A stretch of 64,000 nucleotides of DNA from ZC4RG36 sp964652205 (GCA_964652205.1 CAZZAO010000003.1:31796-95795); one strand, 5' to 3'. Counted from the stretch's first letter, positions 17,603 through 26,977 are shown. Program-made: numbers and translations. Notes: generated by a model not told the origin, from the sequence alone.

Positions 17603-19996
17603 ATGGCTGAACACGTCTTTGGAAAGCCCGTCAAGCGCAAGGAAGACCCGGCAATGCTTCAGGGCCACGCGCCCTTCATCGCCGACATCACTCTGCCGAA
17701 CATGGCGTACATGGAAATCCTGCGCAGCCCGCACGCGCACGCGCGCATTCTCTCGGTCGATACGTCGGCAGCGGAAAAGATGCCCGGCGTCCTCAAGGTC
17801 ATCACCGGCAAGGATTTGATTGGTCGCATGAGGCCGCTGCCGTGCGTCTGGATTCCCGGCGGCGTCGAGAGCCATTTCCCGCTGCATCCGCAGAACGTCC
17901 CCGGCGCAGGGATGCCGCTGCAATCCGAAAAAGTCCTGTTCATCGGCGACGGGGTGGCGGCGATTGTGGCCGAGACTCGCTATCAGGCGCAGGACGCCCT
18001 GAGCGCGATCAAGGTCGAGTATGAGGTGCTGGAAGCCGTCACGCAGGCCGATCTGGCGGTCGCTGACGGCGCGCCGCAGCTTCACGACGTCGTGCCGAAC
18101 AACCTCAATGCCTACTGGACGTGCGGCGACCCGGCAGCGACCGATCAGGCGATCAAACAGGCCGAAGTGGTCGTCGATATCGACATCCTCAACCAGCGCA
18201 CGATCAACAGCCCGATTGAGCCGCGCGGCGCGGTCGGGGCCTACGACGCGGTCACGGGGGATTTCACGCTGTACGCCAGCACCCAGTCCCCGCACAACCA
18301 CCGCCTGATCCTGTGCTTTTACGTCCTCAACCTGCCGCTGAACAGGCTGCGGGTGATTTCGCCGACGGTGGGCGGCAGCTTCGGCACCAAAGGTTATGTC
18401 TACCCGGATATGCCGCTGGTGCTGTTTCTGGCGCGCGAACTGAACCGCCCGATCAAGTGGGTCGACTCGCGGGAAGGCTATATGCGCTCGACCGTCCAGG
18501 GCCGCGATCACAAGCAGCACGCACAGATGGCCGGAACGCGCGACGGCAAAATTACCGCGCTGCGCTGCACCAGCTACGCCAATCTCGGCGCGTACCCATC
18601 GACCATCGGCCCCGGCGTCGCCACCGCCATGATGGGCCGCAGCATCACCGGCTCCTACGCCATCCCTGACGCTTTCTGCGAGGTCTACGCCGCCTTTACC
18701 AACGTCGTGCCGCTGGGCGCGCAGCGCGGCTCCGGGCGCGCGGAAGCGACCTTCATGGTGGAAAGGCTGATCGATCTGTACGCCGCCGAAATCGGCATCG
18801 ACCCGGCGGAAGTCCGACTGAAGAACATGGTGCAGCCCGAACAGATGCCGTATGACAACGGCCTCGGCTGGCTGTATGACTCCGGCGATTACCCGCGCCT
18901 GCTGAAGCGCGCGCTGGAGATGGCGGGCTACGCCGGCATCCCGGCACTCAAGGAAGAAGCAAAAAGACGCGGCAAGCGGCTCGGCGTGGGCATGGCGAGT
19001 TTCGTCGCCGTCAGCGGCGTCGGCCCTTCCCCACGGATGGCGAAGGAAGGGATGCTCGGCGGGACGTGGGAAGCAGCCAGCATTCGCATCGAACCCACCG
19101 GGGAAGTGGTCTGCACGGTCGGCTCGAAGCCGCACGGCCAGTCGCATGACACGGTGTTCGCGCAGATCGTGGCCGACCAACTGAGCATCCCGGTCGAACG
19201 GATTATCGTTCGCCATTCGGATACGGTCGGGACGCCGTTCGGTCAGGGCAGCTACGGCAGCCGCTCGTTCAGCATGGCTGGCCCGGCGCTGTACATCACC
19301 GCCGAAAAGCTGATCCAGAAAGCCTGCGTCGCGGCGGCGCATCTCCTCAAAGCCGACCCGGCGGAACTGGAGTTCGAGAACAGCCGCTTTTATGTCCGCA
19401 GCGATCTGAGTCGCGGCATCACCCTGCTGGAAACTTCGCTGGCGCTGTTTTACGCCTGGGATATCCCCGCCGGTGTCGAACCCTGTCTGGAAGCGACGAC
19501 CTTCTGGGACGCGCCTGACTTTAATTACCCGAACGGCGCGCAGGTGGCTATCGTCGAGATCGACGAGGAGAGCGGCGAGATCGAACTCAAGCGGCATATC
19601 GCCGTCAGCGACGTCGGCACTATCGGCAACCCGATGGTGATCGAGGGACAAATTCAGGGCGGCATCGTCCACGGGCTGGGACAGGCGCTGTTCGAGCAGG
19701 CGATCTACGATGAGGAAGGCCATCTGTTGAGTAACTCGCTCGAAAACTACGCCCTGCCGAAAGCGCCGGGGCTGCCGCACTTTGAACTGGACTACGTGAT
19801 GACGCCGACGCAGCATAACCCGCTCGGCTCAAAGGGCGCGGGCGAAGTCGGCACGGTCGGCGCGACGGCGGCGATTGGCAACGCCGTCTGCGACGCGCTG
19901 CGCGACTATGGCGTTAAACATCTGGACATGCCGTACACGCCGGAAAAGCTCTGGCACGCCATGCAGGCCCTGCCTTCACCCCCGGCCTCTGGTTAG
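17603..19996 (+). CDS. Molybdopterin-binding large subunit of a xanthine-dehydrogenase/CO-dehydrogenase family enzyme
   Basis: 797 residues, the usual size for CoxL-type subunits. The N-terminal part (GKPVKRKEDPAMLQGHAPFI) and the cofactor-binding motifs (GGSFGTKGYVYP; HGQSHDTVFAQI; GQGSYGSRS; LGSKGAGEVGTVG) are intact, including the C-terminal GAGE glutamate that acts as base. The active-site loop is A373-QRGSGR379. This differs from the AYxCSFR loop of true (form I) CO dehydrogenase and is nearer the form-II AYRGAGR loop, so CO is unlikely to be the substrate; an aldehyde, purine-like or aromatic compound is more likely. It is followed by the FAD subunit gene. Confidence 0.9.
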   Translation: MAEHVFGKPVKRKEDPAMLQGHAPFIADITLPNMAYMEILRSPHAHARILSVDTSAAEKMPGVLKVITGKDLIGRMRPLPCVWIPGGVESHFPLHPQNVPGAGMPLQSEKVLFIGDGVAAIVAETRYQAQDALSAIKVEYEVLEAVTQADLAVADGAPQLHDVVPNNLNAYWTCGDPAATDQAIKQAEVVVDIDILNQRTINSPIEPRGAVGAYDAVTGDFTLYASTQSPHNHRLILCFYVLNLPLNRLRVISPTVGGSFGTKGYVYPDMPLVLFLARELNRPIKWVDSREGYMRSTVQGRDHKQHAQMAGTRDGKITALRCTSYANLGAYPSTIGPGVATAMMGRSITGSYAIPDAFCEVYAAFTNVVPLGAQRGSGRAEATFMVERLIDLYAAEIGIDPAEVRLKNMVQPEQMPYDNGLGWLYDSGDYPRLLKRALEMAGYAGIPALKEEAKRRGKRLGVGMASFVAVSGVGPSPRMAKEGMLGGTWEAASIRIEPTGEVVCTVGSKPHGQSHDTVFAQIVADQLSIPVERIIVRHSDTVGTPFGQGSYGSRSFSMAGPALYITAEKLIQKACVAAAHLLKADPAELEFENSRFYVRSDLSRGITLLETSLALFYAWDIPAGVEPCLEATTFWDAPDFNYPNGAQVAIVEIDEESGEIELKRHIAVSDVGTIGNPMVIEGQIQGGIVHGLGQALFEQAIYDEEGHLLSNSLENYALPKAPGLPHFELDYVMTPTQHNPLGSKGAGEVGTVGATAAIGNAVCDALRDYGVKHLDMPYTPEKLWHAMQALPSPPASG

Positions 19997-20052
19997 GCCC
20001 GGTCGGCGCTACCTGATCTAAGGTTCAAACCCTTCGGACGGAGGACGTTGGT

Positions 20053-20898
20053 ATGTTGCCAGCAAGTTTCAACTACGTCGCGCCGAGCAGCGTTCTGGCT
20101 GCCGTCGAGGCATTGAGTACGACACCGGGCGCGCGTTTCGCCGCCGGAAGCGTTCATCTGCTGATCGACCTGAAAATGCGCCGGGTCAACCTGAGCACGC
20201 TGGTCGATCTACGCAAAATCCCTGAACTCTACGGCGTCATGACCGAGGGCGAAGGGCTGAAGATCGGCGCGATGACGTCGCTGCGCGCCGTGATGGACGA
20301 CAGGGCGATCCAGTCGCGTTACGGCGCGCTGGCCGAGGCCGCTGCCCGGAGCGGCGACGCGCAGATGCGCAATATGGAAGCCATCGGCGGGGCGCTGGCC
20401 TATGCGTCGCCAGCGAGCGCCATCGCGGCGGCAGTGCTGGCGCTCGACGCCACGATCTGCGCCACCGGAATACAGGGCGCGCGCCGCATCCCTGCCGCGA
20501 CGTTTTTTACCGGCGACAGAACGACTGCGCTGGCGCCTGACGAGATCATCACGGCGCTGTCGCTGCCGAAGCCGTTCACGGGCAGCGTTTACGAACAGCT
20601 TCGCCACCCTGCGCATCTGGGCGCGATCTGCGGCGTGGCTGCCGCTGTGCCAAAGGCGGCTGACGGCAGCCTCGAGCGGACACGCATCGGCGTGACCGGC
20701 GCGACCGACCATGCCTTCCGGCTCACAGCCGTCGAGGATGCGCTGACCGGAAGCACGCTCGACGCGAGCAGCATCGCTTCAGCGGCGTCACGCGCGGCGG
20801 AAACCCGCGACTACCGCTCCGACTTACAATTCTCCGCCGACTACCGCGCGCATCTCGTCACGGTGCTGACGAAACGGGCGTTGTCGCGGCTCACCTAA
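20053..20898 (+). CDS. FAD-binding medium subunit (CoxM-like) of the molybdenum hydroxylase
   Basis: 281 residues. FAD-binding PCMH-type domain: FNYVAPSSVLAAVEAL, the flavin loop FAAGSVHLLIDLKMRR (normally AGGT/S-L), then AAARSGDAQMRNMEAIGGALAYASPAS, which corresponds to the second flavin motif. The C-terminal CO-dehydrogenase-flavoprotein domain covers about 175-281 (TRIGVTGATDHAFRLTAVEDAL). The first motif reads AAGSVH rather than AGGTDL, a small deviation. GGAGG precedes the ATG. Last gene of the operon; it passes electrons from the 2Fe-2S subunit to the final acceptor. Confidence 0.88.
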   Translation: MLPASFNYVAPSSVLAAVEALSTTPGARFAAGSVHLLIDLKMRRVNLSTLVDLRKIPELYGVMTEGEGLKIGAMTSLRAVMDDRAIQSRYGALAEAAARSGDAQMRNMEAIGGALAYASPASAIAAAVLALDATICATGIQGARRIPAATFFTGDRTTALAPDEIITALSLPKPFTGSVYEQLRHPAHLGAICGVAAAVPKAADGSLERTRIGVTGATDHAFRLTAVEDALTGSTLDASSIASAASRAAETRDYRSDLQFSADYRAHLVTVLTKRALSRLT

Positions 20899-21106
20899 CG
20901 ACTCGCCTGCCAGCCCGGTTGAGGCAGAGAACAGGTCACACGCCCTGCCTCAACGGGCTTCGCAGGAGAGGGCGAAGCGGCTGCGCGTCGAACAGACGCG
21001 CTTCGTCTTCGCTTATAGTCAGCCTACATCCCTGTCAAGCCCCCTGCTGGCACTCAATTTCCAGCCTAACGCGCTCTGGGCGGTTAGCTGGCTTATCTGA
21101 TTCATC

Positions 21107-21258
21107 AGGGCAAACGCATCAAATTTGATCGGAGTTTCAAGAAAGCTGATATCGGCTTATCCAGGGTCAACGATAACGTAGGGGCGACCCGCCGGGTCGC
21201 CCCTACACACCCTCATGACCTTTTATAGCCTGAACTGTGATTTAGACGCGATTGCCCT
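21107..21258. mobile_element. MITE-like element, copy 1
   Basis: 152 bp, no coding capacity. Terminal inverted repeats AGGGCAAACGC... and ...GCGATTGCCCT; central perfect palindrome of 29 bp (21178-21206). The 9-mer TCTGATTCA occurs on both sides (21096-21104 and 21260-21268), at the same offset when the 12 flanking bases are aligned, which looks like a target duplication. Nearly identical to the copy at 22729-22878. The rest of 20899-21372 has no gene; a weak hairpin near 20975-21015 may end the hydroxylase operon. Confidence 0.75.
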
Positions 21259-21372
21259 GTCTGATTCACGGAGTCAGCCGCATCGTCGCGGATGGCGGTG
21301 GTGTTCGGTCGGACAGGCAGTTATCATCGGGAGAGGATTATGCGCCGCGCCGGTTTTTGAAGGTTCAACTCT

Positions 21373-22677
21373 GTGACACCTGAGCCACACAGCCCATCAG
21401 GACCTGCGCTGGAAAAAATTTACCGGCGCAATTTCTTCATTTTTCTGATCGACAACGTGCTGTTCAGTCTGGCGATGAATATCCTCGGCCCGACGACGCT
21501 GGTTCCTGACTTCATTCGCCACCTGACGCGCTCGGAAATTCTGATCGGCCTGTCGTCGAGCATGTTCGATTTCGGCTGGCCGCTGCCGCAGTTGTTCGTC
21601 GCGCGCTATATCGTCCGCTCGGAGCGCAAGAAGTGGTGGTTTATCGGGCCGAATATCCCGATTCGCTTCGTCATGCTGACGTTCGCCATCGTGACGATTC
21701 TGCTCGGCAAAGAGCAGCCGGGGCTGATCCTCGCGGCCTTCCTGCTGAGCTACGGGATCGCGTCGGTCGGTGATGGCATCGTTGGCGTGCCGTGGTCTGA
21801 CCTGATCGGGACGAGCCTCGACGGTCGCTGGCGCGCGCGGATGTTCGGCTTTACGTCGGCGGTGACGGGCGTCATTATGCTCGGCCTCGCGCCGCTGATC
21901 GGCCTCGTCTTGAGCGATCCACGGCTGATCTTCCCCAACAATTACGCCGCCGTCTATCTGGCCGCCGGGGTGCTGTTCGTCATCTCGATTTTTCCGGGGA
22001 TGCTGATCCACGAGCTTCCCGGCGGCAAGGTTGTCGAGCAGGTCGCGCCGCTGCGCGAATTTCTGCCGACGCTCGGTCGCGTGCTGCACCGCGATTCGGC
22101 CTTCCGCGCCATCCTCATCACGCGCATGATCGCCAGCCTGTTTGCGATGGCCGGGCCGTTCTACATCGGCTTCGCCACCGTGCAGTTGGGCCTCTCCAGC
22201 ACGGTCGCCGTGCCGACGCTGCTGGCGATGCAGACCATCGGCAGCGTGCTCGGCGCGCTGCTCTACACCTGGCTCGGCGCGAAGAATAACCTGCTCTACA
22301 TTCGGCTGGCGCTGGTCGGCGCGGCCTTCCTGCCGATCAGCGCGCTGCTCGCCGCGCGCGTCGGGCCGGGGCCGCTCTATCTGGGCTTTCTGGCGTCGGG
22401 GCTGACGCTGGCGAACCTGTTCGCCAGCTTTCAGAACTGGGTCATCAGCTACGCGCGCCATGACCAGCGCCCGATTTACACCGGCCTGTTCAACACGGTT
22501 TCCGCCGGGGTTGGGCTGATCGCGCCGTTCATCGCCGGAACTATCGCGCAGCAGGTCGGCTATGAAGCGCTGTTCGTCGTCGCGCTGGTGATGGCGCTGG
22601 CCGCGCTGTTCGTCACGCTGCGCTTCATCCGTCCGCCGAACGCGGAGATCGTGGCCGAAATCGTCGCCGCCGACTGA
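21373..22677 (+). CDS. Major facilitator superfamily transporter
   Basis: 434 residues with about twelve hydrophobic segments. It has the MFS loop after helix 2 (ARYIVRSERKKWW) and the symmetrical second half (TLLAMQTIGSVLGALLYTWLGAKNN). GTG start with GAAGG upstream. Substrate unknown. It is bracketed by two copies of the same MITE-like element (21107-21258 and 22729-22878), so the gene sits between repeats that could recombine. It may serve the adjacent hydroxylase pathway, but nothing in the sequence proves this. Confidence 0.85.
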   Translation: MTPEPHSPSGPALEKIYRRNFFIFLIDNVLFSLAMNILGPTTLVPDFIRHLTRSEILIGLSSSMFDFGWPLPQLFVARYIVRSERKKWWFIGPNIPIRFVMLTFAIVTILLGKEQPGLILAAFLLSYGIASVGDGIVGVPWSDLIGTSLDGRWRARMFGFTSAVTGVIMLGLAPLIGLVLSDPRLIFPNNYAAVYLAAGVLFVISIFPGMLIHELPGGKVVEQVAPLREFLPTLGRVLHRDSAFRAILITRMIASLFAMAGPFYIGFATVQLGLSSTVAVPTLLAMQTIGSVLGALLYTWLGAKNNLLYIRLALVGAAFLPISALLAARVGPGPLYLGFLASGLTLANLFASFQNWVISYARHDQRPIYTGLFNTVSAGVGLIAPFIAGTIAQQVGYEALFVVALVMALAALFVTLRFIRPPNAEIVAEIVAAD

Positions 22678-22728
22678 GGCGCAGGCAACCTGCGGGCGCG
22701 TGATGGAACACGGGCCAGCGGAAGGATC

Positions 22729-22878
22729 AGGGCAAACGCATCAAATTTGATCGGAGTTTCAAGAAAGCTCATATCGGCTTATCCAGGGTCAACGGTAACG
22801 TAGGGCGACCCGGCGGGTCGCCCTACACACCCTCATGACCTTTTATAGCCTGAGCTGCGATTTTGATGCAATTGCCCT
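22729..22878. mobile_element. MITE-like element, copy 2
   Basis: 150 bp, about 93 % identical by eye to copy 1, same orientation, with ends AGGGCAAACGC and GCAATTGCCCT and a central 27-bp palindrome (22800-22826). GAAGGATC flanks both ends (22721-22728 and 22883-22890). Within the aligned 12-bp flanks 10 of 12 bases agree, at the same offset as in copy 1. The remaining sequence up to the ABC gene at 23067 has a TATTAT (22921-22926) that may be its -10. Confidence 0.75.
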
Positions 22879-23066
22879 GGCAGAAGGATCGCCTTCCGCG
22901 CGGACTGGCGCAAAATACGATATTATTAAAGACCCTGTCCAGCCTGATTTATGAGAGGATATTTCACCGAATCCAAAAATAGCGTGATATTGCGTTTGAT
23001 GTGCCGCCCCTGTATCCTTTTCAGGCACGCTCACGGGCGGCTAGATTACACAGGAGAGAAAACACC

Positions 23067-24728
23067 TTGAGGAAACTGGCACTATTTTTAATGCTCGTCA
23101 TGACCGTCGGCGCGGTCGCTGTTCACGCTCAGGACAGCACGCCAGCGGTGAATACGTCCCCGGCGATTACGGCTTACACCTGCCCGCAGCAGGGTGGCAC
23201 GCTGATTACGGCCATTGCCGATAACCCGGTCAGTCTGAACGGCATCTATGCCAACGACGGCATCTCCGGCTCGGTGCTGTCGTTCCTGTTCAACCCGCTG
23301 ACGCTCGGCGGCGAGAACTGGGGGACCAACATCACCGGCGATCTGGCCGAATCGTGGTCAACCAGCGAAGACGGGCTGACCTGGACGTTCAACCTGCGTC
23401 ACGACGTCAAATTCAGCGATGGCAGCGACCTGACGTCGGCGGATGTCCTCTATACGTTCAATACCATCGAGACGTCAGCGGAAGACATCGCGCCGTTCCG
23501 CCCGCGCTTCTATCAGGGCGATACCGCGATCAAGTTCGACGCGCCGGACGACTATACTGTTGTCGCGCATCTGACGACGCCGAACGCCTCGTTCTTCACC
23601 GACATCAGCGTGCCGATCATCCCGGACAAGTCGCTCGATGGTCAGGATTTACGCACCGGGCCATTTAATCGCGCGCCCGTCGGCACCGGGCCATTCAAGG
23701 TCGCAGAATGGAAATCCGGCGAGAGCGTCACGCTCGACGCCAACGAATATTACTTCAAGGGCCGCCCGTGCCTCGACCACATCATCTTCAAGATCATCGC
23801 CGACCCGCAGGCGCAGGTGACGGCGCTTCAGGCCGGTGACATCGACTATCTGAATAACCTGCCCGGCGCGTCGGTGGCGCAGTTCCAGAGCGATTCAAAC
23901 TTTAACGTCACGATTGCCGACTACGACAGCAACTTCGGCATCTTTTTCAACAATTCCCGCGAGCAGTTCAAGGATGTCAACGTCCGCAAGGCGCTGATGA
24001 TCGCTCTCGACCGCAAGGCGCTGGTCGATACCGTCCGTCAGGGCTTCGGCGCGGTGCAGAACTCGCACTTTGACAGCGTCGTGCCGTTCTACCAGCAGGA
24101 TAAGCTCGGCGGTTACGACTACGACCCGGCGCGCGCGGGCAAGCTGCTCGACGACGCGGGGATCAAGGACACCGACGGCGACGGCATCCGCGATCAGGAT
24201 GGCAAGCCGTGGGTGATCCACCTGCTGACATTCCAGCAGGGCTTCCGCGACTATTACAGCTTTGCGACCGTCGTCCAGGCGTACTGGAAAGACATCGGTA
24301 TCGACGTCGAGCTGGAGACACGCGACCTGAACACGATGGTCACGCAGCTCTATCAGGCCCGCATCGAGGATAAGCCGTTCGATGTGGTCACGTCGGGCTG
24401 GTCGCAGATCGGCCCGGAGCCGAACAGCTACGCCAACTTCTACATCACGACGCCGGAACTCGGCCCCAATCTGGAGAACTACAACAACCCGCAGGTCAAC
24501 GACCTGTTCGCGCAGGCGCAGAAATTGAGCGACAGCGCGCAGCGGATGGCGATCTACGAGCAGATCGAGCAGATTCTGTGGGATGACCTGCCGACGCTGC
24601 CGCTCTACCGCAACCAGAATCCGTTCGTCATCAGCAAGAACTTCAGCATTGACGACGCCAAACTCGACCTGTCCATCGGGTCGGGCTTCGACTACCCGGA
24701 GCGCATCTCGATGGCAGCGACGAGCTAA
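23067..24728 (+). CDS. ABC transporter solute-binding protein, family 5 (peptide/nickel type)
   Basis: 553 residues from TTG at 23067, preceded by AGGAGAG. Signal peptide (LALFLMLVMTVGAVAVHAQ, SPI-like with no lipobox). Family-5 signature in GDLAESWSTSEDGLTWTFNLR with KFSDGSDLTSADVLYTF, then the peptide-binding body (RKALMIALDRKALVD; NFYITTPELG). It captures oligopeptides, or less often sugars or nickel, for the permeases encoded after a 13-bp stem-loop. No ATPase genes accompany it. Confidence 0.9.
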   Translation: MRKLALFLMLVMTVGAVAVHAQDSTPAVNTSPAITAYTCPQQGGTLITAIADNPVSLNGIYANDGISGSVLSFLFNPLTLGGENWGTNITGDLAESWSTSEDGLTWTFNLRHDVKFSDGSDLTSADVLYTFNTIETSAEDIAPFRPRFYQGDTAIKFDAPDDYTVVAHLTTPNASFFTDISVPIIPDKSLDGQDLRTGPFNRAPVGTGPFKVAEWKSGESVTLDANEYYFKGRPCLDHIIFKIIADPQAQVTALQAGDIDYLNNLPGASVAQFQSDSNFNVTIADYDSNFGIFFNNSREQFKDVNVRKALMIALDRKALVDTVRQGFGAVQNSHFDSVVPFYQQDKLGGYDYDPARAGKLLDDAGIKDTDGDGIRDQDGKPWVIHLLTFQQGFRDYYSFATVVQAYWKDIGIDVELETRDLNTMVTQLYQARIEDKPFDVVTSGWSQIGPEPNSYANFYITTPELGPNLENYNNPQVNDLFAQAQKLSDSAQRMAIYEQIEQILWDDLPTLPLYRNQNPFVISKNFSIDDAKLDLSIGSGFDYPERISMAATS

Positions 24729-24734
24729 GGTCGC

Positions 24735-24770
24735 CCTCACCCCGGCCCCGCTCCCGATAGGAGAGGGGCG
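24735..24770. repeat. C-rich dispersed repeat
   Basis: CCTCACCCCGGCCCC... and a following GGAGAGGGGC, a member of the dispersed hairpin family, directly behind the binding-protein gene. Confidence 0.55.
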
Positions 24771-24788
24771 CAAGCGATGTTGACCATC

Positions 24789-24819
24789 GCCCTGCTCCCT
24801 GATCGACAGGGAGCAGGGC
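24789..24819 (+). promoter_or_regulatory. Stem-loop between binding-protein and permease genes
   Basis: Perfect 13-bp stem GCCCTGCTCCCTG / CAGGGAGCAGGGC with loop ATCGA and no T run. In ABC operons such structures often protect the upstream mRNA and lower expression of the permeases, fitting the high need for binding protein. Confidence 0.55.
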
Positions 24820-24926
24820 CATTCTGTCGCTGATAATTCAGACGGCTCATGGCTCACCGGGGGGCCGAAAGCCTTCTGGCCGAAGTCACCACAAACACAA
24901 CCTACCCACCCCAGAACTGTTATCGA

Positions 24927-25898
24927 ATGTCCGCCTACCTGCTTCGCCGTCTGCTGCAAACCATCCCGCTGCTGATCGGGATATCGCTGTTTTCGTTCCT
25001 GATTATCAAGGCCGCGCCGGGCGACCCGCTGGCCGTCTATATTGACCCGAATCGACCGCCGCCAACGGCTGAACAACTGGCGCATCTGCGCGAGCAGCTC
25101 GGCCTCGATCAGCCGGTGCTGGTGCAGTACGCGCGCTGGCTCGGCAGCGCCTTACAGGGCGATCTGGGCTTCTCGTTCACGGCGCGGCGGGCGGTGACGC
25201 TGGAAATCGGCGACCGGCTCGGCGCAACCGTGCTGCTCGGCCTTAGCTCGCTGCTGCTGGCGCTGATCCTGTCGGTTCCAGTGGCGCTGTTCTCGGCGCT
25301 CAAACGCTACACGCCCGGCGATTACATCATTACGATGCTGTCGTTTATCGGCCTCAGTATGCCCGCGTTTTTTCTGGCGCTGGTGCTGATGCAGGTCTTC
25401 AGCGTTCAGCTTCACTGGCTGCCAGCCACCGGCCTGCGTAACGCCCGCCACAACTATCAGGGCTGGCAGCTCGCGCTCGACATCGGCCAGCACCTGATTC
25501 TACCGACGATTGCTCTGGCAACGGCCTCGCTGGCCCGCTGGGTACGTTACCAGCGTTCCAGCCTGCTCGACGTCCTCTCGCAGGATTATATCCGCACGGC
25601 GCGCGCCAAAGGCCTCAGTGAAGGCCGCGTGCTGCGCGTCCACGCGCTTCGCAACGCGCTGCTGCCGCTGGTGACGCTGATTGGCCTGTCGATTCCGCAG
25701 ATCGTCTCCGGCTCTTTCGTGATCGAGTTCGTTTTCGGCTGGCCGGGCCTCGGTTTTCTGGCGGTCAACGCGGCGCTCAGGCGCGATTTCCCGATCATTA
25801 TGGGCGTGACGATGTTGAGCGCGCTGTTCATCGTCATCGGCAACTTTCTGGCAGACATCGCCTACTACTGGGTCGATCCCCGGATTCGTTATGACTGA
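24927..25898 (+). CDS. ABC transporter permease (DppB/OppB type)
   Basis: 323 residues from the ATG at 24927 (MSAYLLRRLLQTIPLLIGIS, typical DppB start; earlier in-frame codons add an unrelated tail). Six transmembrane segments and an EAA-type coupling loop (YIRTARAKGLSEGRVLRVHALRN split around residue 220). First of two permeases; overlaps the next gene by 8 bp. Confidence 0.9.
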   Translation: MSAYLLRRLLQTIPLLIGISLFSFLIIKAAPGDPLAVYIDPNRPPPTAEQLAHLREQLGLDQPVLVQYARWLGSALQGDLGFSFTARRAVTLEIGDRLGATVLLGLSSLLLALILSVPVALFSALKRYTPGDYIITMLSFIGLSMPAFFLALVLMQVFSVQLHWLPATGLRNARHNYQGWQLALDIGQHLILPTIALATASLARWVRYQRSSLLDVLSQDYIRTARAKGLSEGRVLRVHALRNALLPLVTLIGLSIPQIVSGSFVIEFVFGWPGLGFLAVNAALRRDFPIIMGVTMLSALFIVIGNFLADIAYYWVDPRIRYD

Positions 25899-26784
25899 CG
25901 CCGTTCACCTGAACACGCGCCCGCAGCAGAGCCTGTGGTGGATGACGCTGTGCCAGTTTCAGCGCCATAAGCTGGCCGTCGCCAGCCTGATTGTGCTGAT
26001 TATCTTCGGCCTGCTGTCGATCTTCGCCAGCGTCATTTCGCCCTACAACCCGAACGACATCGACCCGCGCGCCGCCGGGGTTACGCGCGGCTTTCCGCAG
26101 CCCCCGACCGCCGAGCATCTCCTCGGCACGGACAGCTTCAACCGCGACCTGCTGGCCCGCGCGCTGTACGGGATGCGTGTCTCGCTGGCGGTCGGCGTGT
26201 TCGCCATGCTCATCAGCCTGCTTGCCGGGGTCACGGTCGGCGCGCTGGCGGGCTATGCCGGCGGGCTGCTCGACAACGTGCTGATGCGGCTGGTGGATAT
26301 TTTCCTGTCCGTGCCGAGCTTCCTGATCTTCCTGACGCTCAACGCGCTGCTGCCGCCGAGCATCTGGAACGTCGTCTTTATCCTCGGCTTCTTTAGCTGG
26401 ATGGACGTAGCGCGGCTGGTACGGGCGGAATTTCTGGGGCTGAAGGAGCGCGATTTCATTCTGGCGGCGCAGGCGTTGGGCGCGCCGCCGTGGCGGCTGA
26501 TCGTCAGTCATTTGCTGCCGAACGCGGTCGCGCCGGTGCTGGTCGCGGCGACGCTGGCGATTCCGGCGGCGATCCTGAGCGAATCGGCGTTGAGTTTCAT
26601 CGGCCTCGGCGTGCCGCCGCCGGACGCCAGCCTCGGCAATATTTTGCAGGACGCGAAAGCCTGGCTGACGAGCGCCTGGTGGATGTGGCTGACGCCGGGC
26701 CTGCTCATCAGCCTGATCGTGCTGGCGTTCAACTTCGACGGCGACGGCCTGCGCGACGCCCTTGACCCGACGCTGCGACGGTAA
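25891..26784 (+). CDS. ABC transporter permease (DppC/OppC type)
   Basis: 297 residues. N-terminal domain with helix (LAVASLIVLIIFGLLSIFAS), the HLLGTDSFNRDLLAR motif of DppC proteins, and the EAA loop AAQALGAPPWRLIVSHLLPN. Translationally coupled to the DppB-type gene. The transporter needs DppD/DppF ATPases, which must be encoded elsewhere. The next 190 bp hold an imperfect inverted repeat (CCTGTCGCG ... CGCGACACAGG) that may be the operon terminator. Confidence 0.9.
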   Translation: MTDAVHLNTRPQQSLWWMTLCQFQRHKLAVASLIVLIIFGLLSIFASVISPYNPNDIDPRAAGVTRGFPQPPTAEHLLGTDSFNRDLLARALYGMRVSLAVGVFAMLISLLAGVTVGALAGYAGGLLDNVLMRLVDIFLSVPSFLIFLTLNALLPPSIWNVVFILGFFSWMDVARLVRAEFLGLKERDFILAAQALGAPPWRLIVSHLLPNAVAPVLVAATLAIPAAILSESALSFIGLGVPPPDASLGNILQDAKAWLTSAWWMWLTPGLLISLIVLAFNFDGDGLRDALDPTLRR

Positions 26785-26977
26785 ATACCTTCACCCTGTC
26801 GCGCCCCTGAGCGCGCGGGGCGAACACGCGACACAGGATGGGGACGGACATGATGGATCATGCCCGTCCTGAGCTACAGACCCGTTTAGCCTGCTCCTCA
26901 CAAAGTTGCCCCACGGATGGAACAGGCGGCGCTGTAATCGGGAACTGGCTGCTTTTTGACCTGCTGCCTGACCTTCG

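Noticed and set aside
17558..19816. Long open frame (about 750 codons) on the reverse strand across the CoxL-like gene
   Set aside because: Antisense shadow of a high-GC gene; Arg/Asp/Val-rich with no motifs, while the forward frame has all family signatures.
17603..19996. Assignment as true aerobic CO dehydrogenase
   Set aside because: The AYxCSFR loop is absent and the accessory coxDEFG set is missing apart from XdhC/CoxF.
20919..21128. Short forward frame after the CoxM-like gene
   Set aside because: Overlaps the MITE end and a hairpin region, with no protein-like features.
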